A DNA stretch of 61,090 nucleotides from Spirochaetota bacterium (GCA_024274705.1 JAJSAL010000030.1:1-61090), one strand, 5' to 3'. Positions 16,682-26,702 are shown, counted from the stretch's first letter. Made by a program: numbers and translations. The notes: generated by a model from the letters alone, not told the origin.

Positions 16682-17068
16682 ATGTTTTTAACATTGAAGC
16701 AAAGCGCAGTATCTGTCCTGTTGATTTTTCTCCTTTTCGGCTGTGAAAAGTCGATGGAAACACATGACATTACCCTTCCTCCGACATCGGTGCTGCAGGT
16801 ACAGGTATCCTGGGCGGTTATCACGGCTCCCCATTTACGGCTCAGGGAAGAACCCTCTGAGAATGCCCGGGTAATACGGTATTTGCAGAACGGATTTGTT
16901 CTTGAAATCCTTTCAAAGACGAGAAAGCTGGAAACGGTTGAAGAGAAGGATAATTACTGGTACCAGATTCAAGTCGACGGATTGAGCGGCTGGGTATTCG
17001 GAGCATACCTGAATATTTTCGACTCCAGGGCCAAAGCAGAGGCGGCTTCGAAGGAACTCACCGGATGA
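16682..17068 (+). CDS. SH3b-domain lipoprotein
   Basis: This 128-residue protein has an N-terminal hydrophobic stretch ending in the lipobox LLFGC. The mature part is a bacterial SH3 domain: ITAPHLRLREEPSENARVIR, LQNGFVLEILSKT, WYQIQVDGLSGWVFGAYL. SH3b modules usually bind peptidoglycan or peptides. The gene overlaps the DUF445 gene by 4 nt (17065-17068), so the two are coupled. It is divergent from the barrel gene (43-nt gap), so a shared promoter region is very compact. Confidence 0.75.
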   Translation: MFLTLKQSAVSVLLIFLLFGCEKSMETHDITLPPTSVLQVQVSWAVITAPHLRLREEPSENARVIRYLQNGFVLEILSKTRKLETVEEKDNYWYQIQVDGLSGWVFGAYLNIFDSRAKAEAASKELTG

Positions 17069-18645
17069 TGGAAGTGTTTCTGGGTTCCTTACCCTGGATT
17101 CTTCCTCCTGCCCTGGGGGCTGTCATTGGATATGTGACCAATGCTCTCGCTATCCGGATGCTTTTTCGTCCCCTTACGGTAAAACACCTCTTTCGTATCC
17201 CCATTCCCTTTACCCCCGGTATTATCCCGAAACAGAGGGGCACTCTGGCAGACAGTATCGCCCGGATGGTTTCAAAAGAACTCTTAACTGAAGATACCCT
17301 GAAACGGCAGATCCGTTCTGAAAAATTTGAACAGGGAATCCACGGCAGTATCCAGGCTTTCACTGAAAAGATCCTTGCCGCACAGCTCGGCAGTCCATCG
17401 AACCTGCTGGCACCGGATACCGATAAACCGGGAAAGAGCATAATTGACGGAAAAGATCTGGTCATCTCTTTTCTCTCTGAATTTTTCAAGTCCGAAACGT
17501 TCCGGAACATGCTTGAAATGATCGTTGTCAAAGTTATCAAACTTCTTCTCGAAGTAAATGTGAAAGAAGTACTGCTCAAATTAGATAGTCGTCTTTTTCG
17601 GAAATTGGTTGAAATACTTACTTCTGAACGTATGGAAGAGCGGGTAATGGTACAGGTGGAAAACATCATCAGGAAACATGCAGGGTCCCGGAAAAGTCTT
17701 AAGCAGTTCCTTCCGGATGAACTTTTCCGCCTGGTTAAGGATATTCTCGGTTCCCTGTATCCTTCCATGGTGGAGGCATTATTATCCTGGATGAGATCCG
17801 AATCTGTGCGGGAACAGCTGGAAATACGGGGAAGAATACTCTTACGGGACGTGATGGAGAAGCTGACCGCAATCCAGCGCTTTTTCATTTCCGCCGGTCA
17901 ATACGACAAAGTACTGGATGAGAAGATGCCGGAAATCGTGGCTGATATTATCAGGGCAGTGGAGCAGGAAGGGGCAAAACCGGAGACCAGGGAGAAACTC
18001 ATCGAAGCCCTGGTATCCGGGCTTACGGGTTTCCGGGGAAAAACATTCCAGGATATGGAGCTGTTCAAAAATGAAGATGAACTGGTTCAGGCTTCGAAAA
18101 ATCTTGTTTCCCGTCTATTCACATTTCTCGCTGAAGAACATGTTAAGGGTGCAGTTACAGACTGGGTTCAACTGTCGATCCAGGATATGCCGGATGTCAT
18201 CCTTGGGAACCTCATCGAGGATATAACCGGAGCGGGGGAAGAAAAGGTGATTTCCTCTATCGCTGAAATTGCAGTTCGCTGGTTTCATCAACGGGGGAAA
18301 GAGGTGGGCAGTAAGCTCTATGCCTTTCTTTCCGGTGTATTCGACACACTGGAGTCAAAGCCCTTGGGAGAGTTCCTGGGAGTACAAACCGGAATGAAAC
18401 AATCGATCGATCTATTTGTTTCTGAGAAAGTGATCATCATTCTGGAGGAAAAGATACCGGATATCCTGGACAGTTTTGATGTAGAGCAGCTTGTTAAAGA
18501 CAGGATCAATGGTTTGGACATGGAAAATGTGGAAAAACTCCTTCTCATGGTAATAGAACGTCATCTTAAATGGATAAACATTTTCGGTGCGATTCTCGGG
18601 GCGCTTATCGGCACCATGCAGGTCGTCATTAACAGGGTAGTGTAG
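17065..18645 (+). CDS. DUF445 family membrane-anchored protein
   Basis: This 526-residue protein has an N-terminal hydrophobic hairpin containing ALGAVIGYVTNALAIRMLFRP and PFTPGIIPKQRGTLADSIARMV, the hallmark of the DUF445 (YjiN/YheB) family. A long amphipathic helical body follows, then a C-terminal transmembrane segment (IFGAILGALIGTMQVVINRVV). The two ends at the membrane with a coiled body suggest an elongated envelope structure. No catalytic motif is visible and the molecular function is not established to my knowledge. Coupled to the SH3b lipoprotein upstream. Confidence 0.8.
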   Translation: MMEVFLGSLPWILPPALGAVIGYVTNALAIRMLFRPLTVKHLFRIPIPFTPGIIPKQRGTLADSIARMVSKELLTEDTLKRQIRSEKFEQGIHGSIQAFTEKILAAQLGSPSNLLAPDTDKPGKSIIDGKDLVISFLSEFFKSETFRNMLEMIVVKVIKLLLEVNVKEVLLKLDSRLFRKLVEILTSERMEERVMVQVENIIRKHAGSRKSLKQFLPDELFRLVKDILGSLYPSMVEALLSWMRSESVREQLEIRGRILLRDVMEKLTAIQRFFISAGQYDKVLDEKMPEIVADIIRAVEQEGAKPETREKLIEALVSGLTGFRGKTFQDMELFKNEDELVQASKNLVSRLFTFLAEEHVKGAVTDWVQLSIQDMPDVILGNLIEDITGAGEEKVISSIAEIAVRWFHQRGKEVGSKLYAFLSGVFDTLESKPLGEFLGVQTGMKQSIDLFVSEKVIIILEEKIPDILDSFDVEQLVKDRINGLDMENVEKLLLMVIERHLKWINIFGAILGALIGTMQVVINRVV

Positions 18646-18689
18646 CTGTGGAAAAGAACAGGTGAAAAAATCGATGGAATCCGGCTGTG

Positions 18690-20351
18690 TTATCCTATCA
18701 TTCGCAACGCTTTGGAGATATTCAGGGAAAAATCACCGATATGCTCGATATGTTTGAGAATGTCCAGGTAGAGGAGCTCCGCTTTGACCTGGGCGCCTCC
18801 TTTCAGCCGTTTCCGGGATAACCGTTTAAGGGAGTCACGGAATGTATCGATTTTTTTCTCCAGGTTATACGCATTTCTTAAGTCTTCATCGGAAAAGGGT
18901 GTATTCAGCTTGGACTGGTTGAATTTCAGGAATTCCATAACTGCCGCTTTGTACGGTTTCAGGGCTTCAATCGCTTCCGGAGAGAATTTAATCTTTTTGT
19001 CATATTTACGCTGGGTAAGAAGGATGAGGTTGTAGCAGCTGTCACCGATACTCTCGAGTTCATCAACGATACGAATCATGGCAGTAACGTTCTGAGCACT
19101 GCTTTCGGTAAGATTCTCGTTTGAGCATTGCACCAGATAGAGTGATATGGCCTCCTGCATCCGGTCTGTTATCTCTTCCATCTCTTTAAGCTGTTCAACT
19201 TCGTTTTTCATTTTCTTTTTCGGGTTGTCGAATACCGTAAGAAATGCGGAAAACATATCTTCTACTATCTGGAACATCTTCTTAAGCTCAACTTCGGCCT
19301 TGAGTATGTTGAGTTCCGGAGTATCCTGTAATGAGGTAGCAATGTAGGGGAAATCATATTCCGTCAGGCTTTCAAGCTTACCGGGCTTAACCAGTTTTGT
19401 AGCGAGAAAAGCAAGCTGCTTGATAAATCCGATGAATAGCGCAGTATTTATAATATTGAACATGGTGTGGAACATAGCCAGATGAGAGGTGATTCCATCC
19501 TGACCTTCAATATCTCCGGGAACGATGAAATCGATAAAGCGGATGAAGAGGCGGAAAAAGAACATCATCCATACCACGCCGAGGACGTTGAACAGGGTGT
19601 GTACCCGGGATGCCCGTTTTGCATTTGTGTTGGCGTTGAGGGATGCCAGGTATGCGGTGATGGTTGTCCCGATGTTTTCACCCAGTACAATAGCGGCGGC
19701 AGTCTGGAAATCGATCCATCCTAAGTAAGCCAGGGTCAGGGTGATTGCCATGGCTGCACTGGATGATTGGACGATCACAGTAAGTACGGTTCCTACCGAA
19801 ACAAAGAGCCAGAACGATGAGATCCCCTTCCATGTGTACTGTGTAAGGAACGCGAGAACTTCAGGATTATTTCGTATATCAGGAACGGAATCTTTGAGCA
19901 TGGACAGACCGAGGAAGAGGATTCCGAATCCCATAAGGATTTCTCCAATGGATTCTTTTCGGAACCGTTTTACGAAATAAAAGGGAAGTCCAATTCCGAT
20001 TACAGGGAGTGAGATTGCGGAGATATTAAATTTGAAACCGAAAATCGCCACGATCCAGCCGGTGACAGTCGTGCCGATGTTGGCACCCATGATGACTCCC
20101 GATGCCTGTATCAGGCTTAAGAGCCCGGCATTTACAAAACTGACTGCCATGACCGTTGTAGCCGAGGATGACTGAATAAGACCGGTAATGGAAAAACCCG
20201 TAAGCACCGAGGTGAACCGGTTTTTCGTCATGAAATTGAGCACTGCGTGCATCCTGTGCCCCGCCGTTTTCTGGATGCCGTCGCTCATTATTTTCATTCC
20301 CAGGAGAAATAGCCCCAGGCTGCCAATAATGTGAAGTAATGTCAGTACCAT
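18690..20351 (-). CDS. Na+/phosphate cotransporter family protein with PhoU-like tail
   Basis: The N-terminal 310 residues contain 8-9 membrane segments with the duplicated QSSSA signature of the NptA/PNaS family: GLIQSSSATTVMAVSF and VIVQSSSAAMAITLTL. GANIGTTVTG and GENIGTTITA are the paired flanking blocks. The C-terminal 220 residues are helical and PhoU-like (ELESIGDSCYNLI, KHIEHIGDFSLNI). Likely role: phosphate import or phosphate-linked regulation. I start at ATG 20351, which has GGGGGAG just upstream; an in-frame start at 20378 would add nine residues without a site. Confidence 0.88.
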   Translation of the reverse strand: MVLTLLHIIGSLGLFLLGMKIMSDGIQKTAGHRMHAVLNFMTKNRFTSVLTGFSITGLIQSSSATTVMAVSFVNAGLLSLIQASGVIMGANIGTTVTGWIVAIFGFKFNISAISLPVIGIGLPFYFVKRFRKESIGEILMGFGILFLGLSMLKDSVPDIRNNPEVLAFLTQYTWKGISSFWLFVSVGTVLTVIVQSSSAAMAITLTLAYLGWIDFQTAAAIVLGENIGTTITAYLASLNANTNAKRASRVHTLFNVLGVVWMMFFFRLFIRFIDFIVPGDIEGQDGITSHLAMFHTMFNIINTALFIGFIKQLAFLATKLVKPGKLESLTEYDFPYIATSLQDTPELNILKAEVELKKMFQIVEDMFSAFLTVFDNPKKKMKNEVEQLKEMEEITDRMQEAISLYLVQCSNENLTESSAQNVTAMIRIVDELESIGDSCYNLILLTQRKYDKKIKFSPEAIEALKPYKAAVMEFLKFNQSKLNTPFSDEDLRNAYNLEKKIDTFRDSLKRLSRKRLKGGAQVKAELLYLDILKHIEHIGDFSLNISKALRMIG

Positions 20352-20502
20352 GTCTCCCCCACCCCGAATATCTAACATACAATGGGCAAAGAGTAAATAC
20401 GAAGGGATTTTTTCAATACAAAATTGCGAACGTAATTAAGCACAACCCGTGCTTGCCGGCCAGTAATTAATGTCATCTCAGCATGGACGATTGCTTCGTG
20501 AG

Positions 20503-21336
20503 CTACTTCGGTAAGGAGAGATTTTCGCTGAACCATGTGTAGAGCGCTTTCAGCCTGTTATAAAAAGAATCACTTTTCTTTTTCTCGATTCCCAGGAAAC
20601 TGACGGTTTCCACGCCGATAAATCCGTAAAAAAAGATCCAGTTATCCACAGGGAGAACCAGAAGGTGGGTCTGCATCTTCTGTTCCCGGACAAAGGGTAA
20701 CAGGGCGTACCGCATAACGGATAAGTTGGTAAGGGAGAGGCTTATATCTCTGCCGCTGTACCTGTACACCGCCTGGGAAACATTTTTACCGAATGTCATA
20801 TCCTGTTGAAAGATATAGATACTGTTTTCTTCCGGAATGGTATCCTCAAGAGGGTCCGGAAGGGGAGCCACGGTATCCGGTCCCGCTATGACATACGCAT
20901 CTTTAAACAGTGTGCGCATCCGCTTACGGGATGCGGAATAATATTCGATGCCCTTAAGGGAACTGATAGACCGGAGGGTATTATAGATAGCCAGCATCTG
21001 TTCATTGTCGGCGGAGGCTTCGTCCGGCACGGACAACCCGGGAACCGGAAGGAGGAAAATCGATTCCACTCCTATGGTCAGAGAGAGCCTGGATATCTCT
21101 TCAAGGAGGAGCTCATCTAAATCTCCCGAAAGACGGGGAAACAGAAGGGGAGGTGTATCTTCATAAAAAAAGCGGGTGAATTCACCCTCTTTGATAAGCT
21201 GATTCGCCTCTGTCTGCCGGAGCCCGGGAAATACCGCTGAAAGCATTCTTTCGACCTCCCCATCTCCGGCAAAGACGGAAATCGGGAGAAAAAGGAAAAT
21301 AATGATGCACAGAATTGCAATTCGGTATTTTCTCAT
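20503..21336 (-). CDS. Exported protein of unknown function
   Basis: This 277-residue protein has a clear signal peptide (residues 1-23, ending ISVFAG). The mature part contains no motif I recognise; it has FPRLSGDLDELLLEEISRLS, a central block around YSASRKRMRTLFKDAYVIAG and a C-terminal hydrophobic stretch (NWIFFYGFIGVETVSFLG). It appears soluble and periplasmic or loosely membrane-associated. It is divergent from murG with a 47-nt gap. The 150 nt on its 3' side up to the Na/Pi gene show no clear feature. Confidence 0.6.
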   Translation of the reverse strand: MRKYRIAILCIIIFLFLPISVFAGDGEVERMLSAVFPGLRQTEANQLIKEGEFTRFFYEDTPPLLFPRLSGDLDELLLEEISRLSLTIGVESIFLLPVPGLSVPDEASADNEQMLAIYNTLRSISSLKGIEYYSASRKRMRTLFKDAYVIAGPDTVAPLPDPLEDTIPEENSIYIFQQDMTFGKNVSQAVYRYSGRDISLSLTNLSVMRYALLPFVREQKMQTHLLVLPVDNWIFFYGFIGVETVSFLGIEKKKSDSFYNRLKALYTWFSENLSLPK

Positions 21337-21383
21337 GGTAAGGTGAGATTAAAAAATACCATGATTCTTTTCAAGAGGTGGGA

Positions 21384-22469
21384 GTGAGTACGGATGTAGT
21401 CTTTACCGGCGGCGGCAGCGGAGGACATGTGTTCCCCGGCCTTGCTGTTGCGGAGACCCTGAACACAATGTTTGAAGGCAGGATCAGCTGGATCGGTTCC
21501 CGGGCCGGTATCGAATCGGGGATTGTCAGGGAGTACGGTATCGATTTTTATGGTATACCCGCTGGAAAATTGAGACGGTATTTCTCCCTCCGCACTGTTC
21601 CCGATGTCTTCAGGATAGCAGGCGGCCTGGCTGCTTCTCTTTGGATTTTGAATAAGATAAAACCGAAGGTGGTGTTTTCCAAAGGGGGATATGTATCGGT
21701 GCCTCCTGTCATCGCGGCAAAGCTTCTCCGGATTCCCGTGATTACCCATGAATCCGATGTAGATCCCGGACTGGCAACAAGAATCAATGCAAGGTATGCT
21801 GATCATATATGTGTTTCCTGGGAGGAATCCAGGGCTTTTTTCGACGAAGAAACCGGAAAAAGAGTGATTGTCACAGGAAATCCTGTACGTAATACAATTT
21901 ACGGCGGAAATCCGGACACCGGGAAGGATATCCTCGGCATCGATGACAGCGATCCGGTGGTACTTGTGCTGGGGGGCAGTCTTGGGGCGAAACAGATCAA
22001 TGAAATGATAGAACAGGTCAGGGACACCATCTGTAAAAAAGCCTGGCTGGTGCATCAGACAGGACCGCTTCATATAACCGGTTCGGATAATCACCGGTAT
22101 AAACCCTACGGTTTCATCCATGATGAACTTCCCCACATCCTGGCATCTGCGGATGTAGTGATAAGCAGGGCAGGGGCGAACACACTGTGGGAGACGGCGG
22201 CCCTGGCTAAACCGTCTATCCTTATCCCCTTGAGCGGCCCGGGTACCCGGGGCGATCAAATGCGAAACGCCAGCCTGTTGTTCGAGAAAGGGGCTGCAGA
22301 TGTACTGGCAGGAGGAGAAGCCACCCCGGAAAATCTTTTACAGAAGGTGAACGCTCTTCTGGAATCGAGGGAGAAGCGGATGCTTATGGGTGCCGCAGCT
22401 CACAGCCTTTACGATGATAAGGCCGCAGGGAGTCTGGCTGAATTGATACTCCGGTACTGTGAGGCTTAG
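21384..22469 (+). CDS. murG: UDP-N-acetylglucosamine-lipid I GlcNAc transferase
   Basis: Converts lipid I to lipid II on the cytoplasmic face of the membrane (peptidoglycan synthesis). Family blocks: FTGGGSGGHVFPGLAVAE (N-terminal G-loop), KPKVVFSKGGYVSVPPVIAA, THESDVDPGLATR, VTGNPVR, VLVLGGSLGAKQINE, SRAGANTLWE and IPLSGPGTRGDQMRNA. Length about 362, normal. Start is GTG: 21384 is preferred because GAGG lies 5 nt before it, while GTG 21378 would overlap that site. It heads a run of murG-cvpA-clamp-loader-kinase-activator genes with almost no gaps. Confidence 0.94.
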   Translation: MSTDVVFTGGGSGGHVFPGLAVAETLNTMFEGRISWIGSRAGIESGIVREYGIDFYGIPAGKLRRYFSLRTVPDVFRIAGGLAASLWILNKIKPKVVFSKGGYVSVPPVIAAKLLRIPVITHESDVDPGLATRINARYADHICVSWEESRAFFDEETGKRVIVTGNPVRNTIYGGNPDTGKDILGIDDSDPVVLVLGGSLGAKQINEMIEQVRDTICKKAWLVHQTGPLHITGSDNHRYKPYGFIHDELPHILASADVVISRAGANTLWETAALAKPSILIPLSGPGTRGDQMRNASLLFEKGAADVLAGGEATPENLLQKVNALLESREKRMLMGAAAHSLYDDKAAGSLAELILRYCEA

Positions 22470-22964
22470 ATGGATTTATCAGCAGTACCTGTAACACCGA
22501 TGGATATGTTCTTTGCCGTCATCCTGATTATCGCGGTAATCAGATGTGTGATCCGGGGGTTCATCCGGGAGTTCATGTCTGCAGCTGCTTTCATCGGCGG
22601 TATTATTGCAGCTATATTCTTTTCCGTACAAGGGGCGGAATTTGTGGCCCTTCGTCTGGGGCTGGTACGAGGAAGCAGGGTAATAGCTTTCATAGCAATA
22701 TTCATCGTGCTATACTTGGTTATCAAGATTCTCGAGGGCATTTTGCAGAGGCTGTTGGAAAAACTGCACCTCGAAAGACTCGATCGTGCTTTGGGTTTTT
22801 TTCTCGGTATTGTCGAAGGAGTACTGCTCATCATGCTCATTATCTTTATCCTTCAGATTCAGCCTTTTTTTGATACTACGGAGCTGTTGCGGGAGAGTTT
22901 TATCGTTGGGTTGATTTCCCGGTACCTGCCGGATGGAATTCAATACCTGAAAAGCAGGGTATGA
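22470..22964 (+). CDS. cvpA: CvpA family membrane protein
   Basis: This 164-residue protein has four predicted membrane segments. The N-terminal pattern MDMFFAVILIIAVIRCVIRG, FIREFMSAAAFIGGIIAAI and the later EGVLLIMLIIFILQI match CvpA, whose biochemical role is unclear (linked to envelope homeostasis and purine/colicin phenotypes in other bacteria). The ATG directly abuts the murG stop, so the two are cotranslated. Confidence 0.85.
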   Translation: MDLSAVPVTPMDMFFAVILIIAVIRCVIRGFIREFMSAAAFIGGIIAAIFFSVQGAEFVALRLGLVRGSRVIAFIAIFIVLYLVIKILEGILQRLLEKLHLERLDRALGFFLGIVEGVLLIMLIIFILQIQPFFDTTELLRESFIVGLISRYLPDGIQYLKSRV

Positions 22965-22970
22965 ACCGGA

Positions 22971-24179
22971 ATGTTTGAGAATATCCTGCATCAGGAATCT
23001 GTTGTTAAACGCCTTAAACAGGATGTATCCCATAAAACGCTCCCTTCCTCTCTCCTCTTTTATGGGGAACCCTATACGGGTAAAACCACCACAGTCCTGG
23101 AACTGGCCCGTGTTCTAACCTGTGAGAAAAACAAAGCTGAGTGGAACTGCCGGTGTCATTCCTGTGAACAGCACAGGGTTCTTCAGCACCCCTCGGTTGT
23201 TCTGTTCGGGAACCGGTATTTCCTGGAAGAAATAACGGCCTGTGGAGACGTGCTTTCCCGGAACAGGAAGGTATTCGCCCAGTACATGTTTACCCGGGCG
23301 GTACGCAAACTAGTCAGGCGGTTCGATCCCGAATTTCAGGTTAACGGTCCGAAATCAGCAAAAGTGTTTCAGGATATTCAGCAGATAGAAGATGTGCTGG
23401 AACGGCTTCTACCGGGAAAAGAACTCCCGGATGAGAAACGGGTAAAAAAGGCTCTGGAATCGATCATCTCCATCAGTCGGAAAATCATCCTGTCCTTCGG
23501 ACGGGAGATGATTCCTGTCGCTCAGGTACGAAAAGTAGCGTTCTGGGCTCATACCTCCGGACCGGGTAAAAGAAAAATCGTAGTGTTCGAAAATGCGGAT
23601 ACCATGCTGGAGAGTTCGCGAAATGCGCTGCTGAAGCTCCTGGAAGAACCGCCCGGGGATTGTTATTTTATCCTGACGGCAAAACAGAAAGGATCAATCA
23701 TTCCAACAGTACTCTCCCGGGTGAGGCCTTATCACTTCACACCCCGTTCTCCCGAAGCTTCCCGGGATGTGTTGAAAAAGATATTCCGGGAACCTTCCGA
23801 TGATTATGCAACTCTGAAAGAGTATTTTCTCGCATGGGGGAACCTCGATCCGGTACTCCTTCGAAATATCACCGGGAAATGGATTGACCATCTCCTCACC
23901 GGGACGGCTGAAGTCGAAAGAGATCCGTTAGTTTCAGAAATAGTACACCTTTCCGAGGAGAAGGGGTACGCATCTCTCTTTATCGAGGAACTCATTACCC
24001 GGATGAGGAGTTGTTTTTCGCCGGAAGAAGGACGTGAACGTATCGATCCCCGTCTTCTCCGGAGGATAGAGGCCTGGCGAAACCTTCTCCATGAGAGTTA
24101 CTACCGGATGGAAACGTACAACCAGCGCCCTTCCCTCATCATTGAACAGATGCTCTACCGGATGACGGAGACGAAATGA
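22971..24179 (+). CDS. DNA polymerase III clamp-loader subunit (delta'/gamma-type AAA+)
   Basis: This 402-residue protein has SSLLFYGEPYTGKTTTVLELAR (read in parts; Walker A), a zinc-binding CRCHSCEQH loop, and SSRNALLKLLEEPPGDCYFILTA with LSRVRPYHF, all typical of DnaX/HolB clamp-loader ATPases. The region between the zinc motif and the LEEPP block is longer than usual and poor in known motifs (about residues 80-190), and the Walker B acid is not obvious. I therefore favour a delta'-like role over the motor gamma/tau subunit. It starts 6 nt after cvpA and overlaps the kinase gene by 4 nt (ATGA). Confidence 0.78.
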   Translation: MFENILHQESVVKRLKQDVSHKTLPSSLLFYGEPYTGKTTTVLELARVLTCEKNKAEWNCRCHSCEQHRVLQHPSVVLFGNRYFLEEITACGDVLSRNRKVFAQYMFTRAVRKLVRRFDPEFQVNGPKSAKVFQDIQQIEDVLERLLPGKELPDEKRVKKALESIISISRKIILSFGREMIPVAQVRKVAFWAHTSGPGKRKIVVFENADTMLESSRNALLKLLEEPPGDCYFILTAKQKGSIIPTVLSRVRPYHFTPRSPEASRDVLKKIFREPSDDYATLKEYFLAWGNLDPVLLRNITGKWIDHLLTGTAEVERDPLVSEIVHLSEEKGYASLFIEELITRMRSCFSPEEGRERIDPRLLRRIEAWRNLLHESYYRMETYNQRPSLIIEQMLYRMTETK

Positions 24180-25351
24180 GAAAATTTATCCAGAGGGCCC
24201 TGAATAAGCTGGCAAAACTCGATGAAGCACAGATCCGTTCGTTGTTGTATCAGATGGCATCCGAGAACGACCGGCTGGAAGCGGTACTGTATTCGATGAT
24301 GGACGGTGTATTGGTTTCCGATACCGCCCATAAACTGATTCTGTACAACAAGGCTGCGGAACCCCTGCTCAAGGTTACCGGGGGAGACCATCGGGAACGG
24401 AAGATATGGACTGTGATACATGATGCGGAGATTGCGGCCTTCGTAGAAGAATCTCTGAAAAACCAGGAAAAAGTGTATGATAAAGAATACACCATAGATT
24501 ACGGCGGGATTTCCCGAATCCTTTCATTCAGTATCATGCCCCTGGTACGGGAACGGTCGATCCAGGGAAATCTTATTCATATCGAAGAAGTAACAGAAAA
24601 GAAGAGTAAGGAAGCCAGGCTGCGCCGGGCGGAAAACCTGGCATCCCTCACAACCCTGGCAGCCGGTGTAGCCCATGAGATAAAGAACCCGTTAGGATCT
24701 ATAAGTATCCACCTGCAGCTTATTCAGAAGGAACTCAGCGCGGGTAATGGTATCAGGAAAGATTCGATGCAGCAGAACCTGGATATCATCGGAGAAGAGG
24801 TAAGCAGGCTGAACAGTATTGTCGTGGACTTCCTTTTTGCAGTAAGGCCGATGAACTCCGTTCTGGAAGAGAAATGCCTCAATACCGTTGTCCGGGAAAC
24901 GGTGGATTTTGTTCGTATGGAAATGGCAGAAAGCGGAATCGAGATCCGGATGATACTCTGTGAAGAGGACTGTAAAATCGAATTGGACGAAAAACTGATT
25001 AAGCAGGCCCTTCTCAACCTGATAAAAAATGCTGAAGCAGCCATGCCGGAAGGAGGGACCCTGACCATCCGTACACGGAAACGGCAGGGTGTGGTGGAGT
25101 TGACCGTTGAGGACACGGGTATCGGAATTCCGGCAGATATCATTCCCAAGATATTCGAACCGTATTTTACCACTAAGGAATTCGGGTCCGGCCTCGGCCT
25201 TACGGTGATTTTTAAAATCATGAAAGAGCACAAGGGTGAAATAAATGTAAAAAGCAAGGAAGACCGGGGAACGACCTTCACCCTGATCTTCCCGGTATCA
25301 CAGAAAGAGCAGCAGCTTCTGGACTGGCAAGGAGACAGGAATGAATTTTAA
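24176..25351 (+). CDS. Soluble PAS sensor histidine kinase (NtrB/AtoS/Hk2-like)
   Basis: This 391-residue cytosolic protein has no transmembrane segment. A PAS domain covers about 35-145 (VLYSMMDGVLVSDTAHKLIL). The HisKA domain carries AHEIKNPLGSISIHL with the phospho-accepting His (about 167). The HATPase_c domain has NLIKNAEAAMPEGG (N box), VEDTGIGIPADIIPKIFEPYFTT (read in parts; G1/F) and FGSGLGLTVIFKIM (G2). Its partner is the sigma-54 activator that starts inside its last codons (11-nt overlap). The order murG-cvpA-kinase-activator resembles, from memory, the Borrelia region with Hk2/Rrp2. The signal is unknown but cytoplasmic. Confidence 0.9.
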   Translation: MRKFIQRALNKLAKLDEAQIRSLLYQMASENDRLEAVLYSMMDGVLVSDTAHKLILYNKAAEPLLKVTGGDHRERKIWTVIHDAEIAAFVEESLKNQEKVYDKEYTIDYGGISRILSFSIMPLVRERSIQGNLIHIEEVTEKKSKEARLRRAENLASLTTLAAGVAHEIKNPLGSISIHLQLIQKELSAGNGIRKDSMQQNLDIIGEEVSRLNSIVVDFLFAVRPMNSVLEEKCLNTVVRETVDFVRMEMAESGIEIRMILCEEDCKIELDEKLIKQALLNLIKNAEAAMPEGGTLTIRTRKRQGVVELTVEDTGIGIPADIIPKIFEPYFTTKEFGSGLGLTVIFKIMKEHKGEINVKSKEDRGTTFTLIFPVSQKEQQLLDWQGDRNEF

Positions 25352-26699
25352 CCTATTGATCGTGGACGATGAGAAAAACATCCGGGAGGGTCTGGGTAAA
25401 GCCCTGGAAATGGATGGTTATACGATTATGCTTGCCGGTGACGGGTTAACGGGAAAAGAAGCTGTTGAAACCAATGACATCGACCTGGTAATCGCGGACC
25501 TGAAGATGCCCGGGATGTCCGGCGAGGATCTGCTCAAATACATTACAACATCCTATCCGACGATTCCGGTCATTATCCTTACCGGTCATGGCACCATAGA
25601 AAATGCTGTAAACGCCATGAGGGACGGCGCTTATGATTTTCTTACGAAACCGGTGAACCTGGACAGGCTCTCTCTCCTGGTAAAAAGGGCCCTCTCGAAA
25701 AGGGAACTGATTATGCAGCATGAGGCCCTGCAGGATGAGGTAGAGCGGATCCGGAAAAAACAGCTTTATTCGAATATTATCGGAAAGAGCAGCCAGATGA
25801 AGAAAATCCTGGAAGTGGTGAACCAGATTGCTTCCACCAAGGCATCGGTGCTCATTACCGGGGAAAGCGGGGTGGGAAAGGAACTCGTGGCAGATGCCAT
25901 CCACAATCTTTCCAACAGGAGGGGGAAGCCCTTTATCAAGCTCCATTGTGCGGCGCTGTCGGAAAACCTTCTGGAGAGTGAGCTTTTCGGTCACGAACGG
26001 GGTGCTTTTACCGGGGCTGTCGCTAGGAAGAGGGGAAGGTTCGAGCTTGCCCACATGGGAACGATTTTTCTCGACGAGATAGGTGAAATAAATAAGAATG
26101 TTCAGATAAAAATCTTAAGGGTGCTGCAGGAAAAACGGTTTGAAAGGGTAGGCGGCGAGGAAACCCTCGAAGTGGATGTCCGCATCCTTGCCGCCACAAA
26201 CAAGGATCTGAAAAAAGAAATAGAGCTGGGAAATTTCAGGGATGATCTTTATTACCGGCTGAATGTGGTGAACATCCATGTACCGCCCCTTCGTGAACGG
26301 AAAGAGGATATACCTGTACTTGCAGCAGCTTTTCTGAAAGAGTTCTCAGAAGAGAACGGCCGTGACCTGGCAGGGATGGATCCGAAAACCCGGAACGCCC
26401 TGTACAATTACCCCTGGCCCGGGAATGTACGGGAACTGCGTAACTGTATAGAAAGCGCGGTAGTCATGTCCAAGGGAAATGTGATTACCCTGGAAGACCT
26501 TCCTCCGACGATCACGTCTGAGTCGGAGGGCAACTATATCAAAATAGGTATCGGAACGTCCTTAGCGGAGGCTGAGAAAACCATTATCCGCAGTACCCTC
26601 AATTCCAACAGCGGTAACAAGAGCAGGACTGCGGAGATTCTCGGAATCGGGAGAAAAACTCTGCATCGAAAAATCGGGGAATACGGTATCGAGGGATAA
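25341..26699 (+). CDS. Sigma-54-dependent response regulator (NtrC/AtoC/Rrp2-like)
   Basis: This 452-residue protein has three domains. The receiver (1-120) has VDDEKNIREG, IADLKMPGMSG with the phospho-Asp (about 53) and LTKPVNLDRL. The central AAA+ domain has TGESGVGKELVADAIH (Walker A), ELFGHERGAFTGAV with the intact GAFTGA loop that contacts sigma-54, and GTIFLDEIGEI (Walker B). A Fis-type HTH ends the protein (RTAEILGIGRKTLHRKIGEY). All elements needed to activate an RpoN promoter are present. It is paired with the PAS kinase upstream. A strong candidate target is the -24/-12 promoter at 34083-34099. rpoN itself is not in the window. Confidence 0.93.
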   Translation: MNFNLLIVDDEKNIREGLGKALEMDGYTIMLAGDGLTGKEAVETNDIDLVIADLKMPGMSGEDLLKYITTSYPTIPVIILTGHGTIENAVNAMRDGAYDFLTKPVNLDRLSLLVKRALSKRELIMQHEALQDEVERIRKKQLYSNIIGKSSQMKKILEVVNQIASTKASVLITGESGVGKELVADAIHNLSNRRGKPFIKLHCAALSENLLESELFGHERGAFTGAVARKRGRFELAHMGTIFLDEIGEINKNVQIKILRVLQEKRFERVGGEETLEVDVRILAATNKDLKKEIELGNFRDDLYYRLNVVNIHVPPLRERKEDIPVLAAAFLKEFSEENGRDLAGMDPKTRNALYNYPWPGNVRELRNCIESAVVMSKGNVITLEDLPPTITSESEGNYIKIGIGTSLAEAEKTIIRSTLNSNSGNKSRTAEILGIGRKTLHRKIGEYGIEG

Positions 26700-26702
26700 A
26701 CC